Assembly (NCBI RefSeq): GCF_001665605.1
Contig: NZ_LZSV01000003.1
Location: 59,633-123,632, forward strand
Reading direction: 5' to 3'
Length of the DNA stretch: 64,000 bases
DNA from: Mycobacterium sp. 852014-50255_SCH5639931
Lineage (GTDB): Bacteria; Actinomycetota; Actinomycetes; Mycobacteriales; Mycobacteriaceae
This document shows, one piece after another, positions 62,623 through 64,000 of the stretch. The notes beneath the pieces are model-generated. The model had not been told where the DNA came from, ran no database searches, and saw nothing but the letters and a program-made list of their open reading frames with translations. The position numbers and the translations under genes are program-made. Position 1 is the first letter of the stretch; every line of letters begins with the position of its first letter.

Positions 62623-63983
62623 ATGTTCGAGTACGCGTTGGCGTCGCGGTCTACCCCGGAGTCTTGGGTGTTGTTGGCTCGGGTGCGCGAGGCGGGGCGT
62701 GCGGAGGCGCGGGCGGCCGCCGAACGGCTGGTGGCGGTGGGGGACTTGGTGGTGTTGCGGTGTCGCGATTCGGGGGAGCGGGCCGAGTGGGCGGCTGATG
62801 CGTGGGATGCGGTGGCTGCGCAGGTGGGTGCGGCGCTGGGATGCAGTGTGGCGCTGGCGCATAGCTATCTGCGGTATGCGATGGCGATGCGCGAGCGGCT
62901 GCCGCAGGTGGGCAAGGCGTTTCGGGCCGGGGATATCGACTATCGGGCGTTTCAGACGATCGTGTTTCGCACCGATTTGATCACCGATGCCGAGGTGATG
63001 GCGCGGGTGGATGCGCGGCTGGCGGTGGTGATCTCACGGCGTCCGTCGCTGACCCGCGGAGGCCTGGGGGCCGCGGTGGACCGAATCGTGGCCTGGGTGG
63101 ATGCCGATGCGGCGCGCCGGGCCAAGGAGGCGGTCGACGATCGGTTTGTCGATGTGCAGGCCAACGACTCGGGGATGGCGTGGCTTTCCGGCAGCGTGTT
63201 CGGCGCCGACGGGCACGCGCTGGATCGGCGCCTCGATGAGTTGGCGGGCAGCGTGTGTGGGGCCGATCCGCGCACCCAGCGGCAGCGCCGGGCGGATGCA
63301 CTGGGTGCGCTGGCCGCCGGTGCGGACCGGCTGGGGTGTCAGTGCGGAATACCCGGGTGCGCCGCCGGGGCGCGGACCGCAAGCAATGTGGTGATTCATG
63401 TCGTCGCCGAGGCGGGCACGGTCGCCGGGCGCGGCGCGGCCCCGGGGGTGTTGCCCGGCGTGGAAGGGCTGGTGCCGGCCGAGGTGGTCGCCGAGTTGGC
63501 CGCCAACGCCAGGCTGGTGCCGGTGAGCGCCCCGACAGAAGCCGAACCGCGCTATCTCCCCTCGGCCAAGCTCGCCGACTTCGTGCGGTGCCGGGATCTG
63601 ACGTGTCGGGCGCCCGGGTGTGATCGGCCGGCCGTGGACTGCGATATCGACCATACGATCCCCTACGCCGATGGCGGTGCAACGCATCCGTCGAACCTGA
63701 AATGTCTGTGCCGCCAACATCATTTGCTGAAAACATTCTGGGGCTGGCGCGATGAGCAGTTGCCCGATGGCACCCTCATCTGGCGCCTACCCGACGGGCA
63801 CACCTACGTCAGCACCCCGGGCAGCGCGCTGCTGTTCCCCAGCCTGTGCGCACCCACCGGCGACCTCCCGGCCCCCGCCGCCGTCGAGCGCTGCGGCGAG
63901 CGCACCGCGATGATGCCGCTGCGCACCCGCACCCGCGCCCACAACCGGGCCCAGCGCATCGCCACCGAACGCCACCACAACCG
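62623..63983 (+). CDS. 13E12-family DUF222/HNH endonuclease protein, 3' end missing
   Basis: At least 453 codons from the ATG at 62623, without a stop before the contig end. Residues about 10-300 are DUF222 (ASRSTPESWVLLARVREAGRAEARAAAERLVAVGDLVV in two pieces; DYRAFQTIVFRTDLI). An HNH nuclease motif follows: CRAPGCDRPAVDCDIDHTIPYADGG, then NLKCLCRQHHLLKT near residue 365. This is the REP13E12 family, repeated in mycobacterial genomes and used as a prophage attachment region in M. tuberculosis. Multicopy identity probably explains why the contig stops here. The real sequence ends at about 63983; the remainder is adapter. Confidence 0.9.
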
Positions 63984-64000
63984 GTCTCTTATACACATCT
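63984..64000. other. Sequencing adapter remnant (Nextera mosaic end)
   Basis: The last 17 bases, GTCTCTTATACACATCT, match the reverse complement of the Nextera transposase mosaic end over its final 17 positions. This is library adapter, not genome. On the minus strand it would wrongly encode the start of a protein beginning MCIRDR, a known contamination signature. Confidence 0.97.

Noticed and set aside
63787..63998. Short minus-strand frames at the contig end, one beginning MCIRDR
   Set aside because: They start inside adapter sequence and lie opposite the real 13E12-family gene.

Overview
The window is a high-GC actinobacterial contig, and its gene order places it in Mycobacterium. From memory of the M. 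tuberculosis map, the flanks follow Rv0400c-Rv0418 almost gene for gene: fadE7 and an Rv0401-like membrane protein on the left; an Rv0406c-like hydrolase, fgd1, pta, ackA, pknG-glnH-Rv0412c, mutT3, thiE, thiO-thiS-thiG and lpqL on the right. The MmpL proteins, hemophore-like secreted proteins, FAAL-type ligase and 13E12-family protein fit this. I cannot name the species.

Bases 1-2377 hold a truncated fadE7, a BadH-like dehydrogenase, a DUF3054 membrane protein and a SAM methyltransferase. Where M. tuberculosis has mmpL1-mmpS1-fadD30-pks6, this genome has about 40 kb of lipid and natural-product genes. Bases 2506-23549 encode a prenyl diphosphate synthase, an MMPL transporter, a GNAT enzyme, an ABC permease and an ATPase fused to a cyclic-nucleotide-binding-like domain. 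A FAAL-ACP-KS-AT-KR-ACP synthase follows, then an NRPS module (C-A-PCP) fused to two KAS III-like domains, an extended SDR and an FAD oxidase. Most of these genes are joined by 4-8 base overlaps. My reading is that a fatty acid is activated by the FAAL, extended and reduced once to a 3-hydroxyacyl chain, and joined to a serine-like amino acid. The chain may then be transferred or released by the first KAS III domain, tailored and exported.

Bases 23546-26216 hold two hemophore-like genes and an amidase on the minus strand. Bases 26438-42220 form a second unit: a possible leader peptide, an acyl-CoA dehydrogenase, a PUFA-synthase-like KS-AT-KS-ACP-ACP-KR-DH protein, a single-chain carboxylase with a eukaryote-like central region, and a convergent Sfp-type phosphopantetheinyl transferase. 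The carboxylase could supply malonyl-CoA and the transferase could activate the carrier domains of both megasynthases.

Bases 42222-62546 are mostly conserved housekeeping genes: F420-dependent glucose-6-phosphate dehydrogenase, the Pta-AckA acetate pathway, the GlnX-GlnH-PknG amino-acid-sensing operon, and thiamine synthesis with a TPP riboswitch. They also include secreted and membrane proteins and two M28 lipoproteins, the second apparently missing catalytic residues. The window ends inside a 13E12-family DUF222/HNH gene, and its last 17 bases match a Nextera transposase adapter, so they are an artefact.
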